The translations under genes were made by a program, and so were the position numbers. A DNA stretch of 26,794 nucleotides, from assembly GCA_036787815.1 (NCBI GenBank), contig DAIQOP010000013.1:1-26794 (forward strand), in the 5' to 3' direction. This stretch comes from DATBAK01 sp036787815. Its GTDB lineage: Bacteria; Actinomycetota; Acidimicrobiia; IMCC26256; PALSA-610. Under the pieces are notes generated by a model, which did no database searches, was not told where the DNA came from, and was given only the letters and a program-made list of their open reading frames with translations. Below, piece after piece: positions 25,386 to 26,794 of the stretch. Each line of letters begins with the position of its first letter. Positions within the stretch are counted from its first letter, which is position 1.

Positions 25386-25648
25386 GGAACACACGACTCG
25401 TGAACCACCCGCTCGTAAGGAACGATCGTCCTCGAGTGTCACGCGCCGTCGGTGCGTTGGTCGCCCTCGCTTCGCTGCTCCTCCTGCTCGGTACCGCCGC
25501 ACCCGCAGGGGCGGTACCGCCGCAGCCGGTCGACGCCTCGGAGCAAGGCGGTCTGGCGTTCGTGCTGTTCGCGGTCATGTGCGGGCTCTTCGCGGCCTCG
25601 CTCTTCTACATGGACCGCGTGCGGCGCCGCCGCAGCGGCGAGGAGTAG
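25382..25648 (+). CDS. Small unrecognised membrane protein, last gene of the bc-type operon
   Basis: 88 residues, family not recognised. A hydrophobic segment at about 21-43 ends in a possible signal-peptidase site (PAGA-V), and a second segment spans about 57-77, followed by a very basic end (MDRVRRRRSGEE). If the first segment is cleaved, the mature protein is a single-helix peptide of about 45 residues. The start is GTG 25382-25384, overlapping the upstream stop as GTGA; an in-frame GTG at 25400 is an alternative. The overlap and position suggest a small subunit or assembly factor of the cytochrome complex. Confidence 0.75.
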   Translation: MRNTRLVNHPLVRNDRPRVSRAVGALVALASLLLLLGTAAPAGAVPPQPVDASEQGGLAFVLFAVMCGLFAASLFYMDRVRRRRSGEE

Positions 25649-25660
25649 CGCCCGCGCTAC
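25645..25660. terminator. Stem-loop shared by two convergent gene ends
   Basis: GTAGCG (25645-25650) pairs perfectly with CGCTAC (25655-25660) around a 4-base loop. The TAG stop of the 88-residue protein lies in the left arm and the TAG of hemL (read on the other strand) in the right arm, so the hairpin sits exactly between the two convergent genes. There is no T-run on either side. Confidence 0.45.
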
Positions 25661-26794
25661 CGGTCCGGGGCGACGAGCGCCATCGCCTCGATCACCGCGG
25701 CGGCGGTCGCCTCGGCGGCCGCGCCGTCGTGGGCCAACGAGACGAAGAGCGTCTCGTAGCCGCTCGGGGCGAAGAACACCCCGCGTTCGAGCAGCGCGTG
25801 GAACGCCCGCGCGTAGCGCTCGTGATCGGCCGCACGCGCGCCGTCGTAGTCGACGACGGGTTGCGGCGCGAAGAACAGGCCCACGAGCGTCGCGACGCGC
25901 GTGACCTGCGCGGTGACCGCTGCCGCCGAGCACGCGTCGCGCAGTGTCGCCTCGAGGTGCCCGGCCTTGCTCTCGAGCTCGTCGTACGCCGCCTGATCGA
26001 GATGGGCGAGCACCGCGAGGCCCGCGGCGGTGGCGAGGGGGTTCCCCGAGAGCGTGCCGGCCTGATACACCGCGCCGAGCGGCGCGAGCTCGTCCATCAA
26101 CGCGGCGGGCCCGCCGAGCGCCGCGAGCGGGAGCCCGCCGCCGACGACCTTCCCGAAGATCGACAGATCGGGGCGCACACCGAAGCGGCCCTGGGCTCCG
26201 GCGAGCCCGACCCGGAAGCCGGTGATCACCTCGTCGAACACGAGGAGCGCACCGGCGGTCGTGCAGCGGTCACGGAGGCCCGCGAGGTAGCCCGCCGCGG
26301 CGGGTACCAGACCCATGTTGGCGGCGACCGGCTCGACGAGCACCGCCGCGATCTCCGGTCCGTGCGTGGCGAACACCGCGTCGAGCGCATCGAGATCGTT
26401 GTACGGGACGACGATCGTGTCGGCGATCGCTCCGGGTGTCACTCCGGCCGAGCCCGGCAACCCGAGGGTGGCGAGACCGCTGCCCGCCGCGACGAGCAGC
26501 GCGTCGAGGTGCCCGTGGTAGCAGCCGGCGAACTTCACGATCTTGGCACGACCGGTCGCGCCGCGCGCGAGCCGCACCGCGGTCATCACCGCCTCGGTTC
26601 CCGACGAGACGAGGCGCACCTTCTCGACGCTCGGCACGCGTGCGCAGATCGCCTCCGCGAGCTCCACTTCGCCGCGCGTCGGCGTGCCGTACGAGGTACC
26701 CGCGGCCGCGGCCGCCTGCACGGCCTGGACCACCGCGGGGTGCGCGTGACCCAGGATCGATGCGCCCCACGACTGCACGTAGTCGACGTAGCGG
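25657..26794 (-). CDS. hemL: Glutamate-1-semialdehyde 2,1-aminomutase (5' end off window)
   Basis: PLP-dependent enzyme of the C5 pathway that converts glutamate-1-semialdehyde to 5-aminolevulinate, the tetrapyrrole precursor. About 378 codons are visible, and the frame is open through the right edge, so roughly the first 50 residues are missing. Motifs seen from the N-terminal side: SWGASILGHAHPAVV, SSGTEAVMTAVRLARG, KFAGCYHGHLDALLVAAGSG, FDEVITGFRVG, the PLP lysine in SIFGKVVGGGLPLAA, and YQAGTLSGNPLATAAGL. These distinguish it from other class III aminotransferases. It is convergent with the cytochrome operon, with 8 bases between the stops. Apart from supplying heme there is no sign of co-regulation. 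Confidence 0.94.
   Translation of the reverse strand, partial: RYVDYVQSWGASILGHAHPAVVQAVQAAAAAGTSYGTPTRGEVELAEAICARVPSVEKVRLVSSGTEAVMTAVRLARGATGRAKIVKFAGCYHGHLDALLVAAGSGLATLGLPGSAGVTPGAIADTIVVPYNDLDALDAVFATHGPEIAAVLVEPVAANMGLVPAAAGYLAGLRDRCTTAGALLVFDEVITGFRVGLAGAQGRFGVRPDLSIFGKVVGGGLPLAALGGPAALMDELAPLGAVYQAGTLSGNPLATAAGLAVLAHLDQAAYDELESKAGHLEATLRDACSAAAVTAQVTRVATLVGLFFAPQPVVDYDGARAADHERYARAFHALLERGVFFAPSGYETLFVSLAHDGAAAEATAAAVIEAMALVAPDR

Overview
The window is GC-rich bacterial chromosome, gene-dense, with third-codon-position G/C bias so strong that long antisense open frames run behind nearly every gene. Gene content and order point to an actinobacterium: a 14-gene nuoA-N operon with a geranylgeranyl-reductase-family flavoprotein directly upstream of nuoA, many GTG/TTG starts and ATGA/GTGA overlaps. 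The cytochrome bc genes are not of the usual long actinobacterial QcrB type but are split and b6f-like, so I favour a deep-branching lineage such as Acidimicrobiia. That placement is inference, not something the sequence proves.

Layout. (1) 1-1597, minus strand: start of a second complex I locus, nuoA, nuoB and a nuoC cut by the left edge. (2) 1749-2672, plus strand: a patatin-like phospholipase, divergent from that nuoA. (3) 2673-3029: the only long gene-free stretch, holding a strong stem-loop and a 129-bp sequence repeated twice in tandem, the second copy ending at the stop codon of nuoN. (4) 3030-18334, minus strand: complete operon nuoA-B-C-D-E-F-G-H-I-J-K-L-M-N, mostly overlapping or nearly abutting, with a possible 34-codon ORF linked by ATGA overlaps to both nuoC and nuoD. 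(5) 18420-19676, minus strand: FAD-dependent geranylgeranyl reductase family protein, probably acting on the menaquinone side chain. (6) 19797-25648, plus strand: eight-gene operon encoding a 3-helix membrane protein of unknown family, a 2x[4Fe-4S] ferredoxin, a cytochrome b6-type protein, a subunit-IV-type protein, a Rieske protein, a membrane-anchored diheme cytochrome c, and two more membrane proteins of unknown family. (7) 25657-26794, minus strand: hemL, cut by the right edge, convergent with the bc operon.

Together the genes form a respiratory chain block. Complex I (two versions) feeds electrons to menaquinone, the reductase probably tailors the quinone, and the Rieske/cytochrome b complex with its diheme cytochrome c passes electrons onward; hemL supplies the tetrapyrrole pathway. 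The most interesting part is operon (6). The cytochrome b keeps b6f-type heme spacing and a cysteine placed exactly where cytochrome b6 attaches heme ci. The complex is encoded with a dicluster ferredoxin and three unrecognised membrane proteins, which suggests a bc/b6f-like complex with extra subunits and possibly an additional electron entry or exit route.
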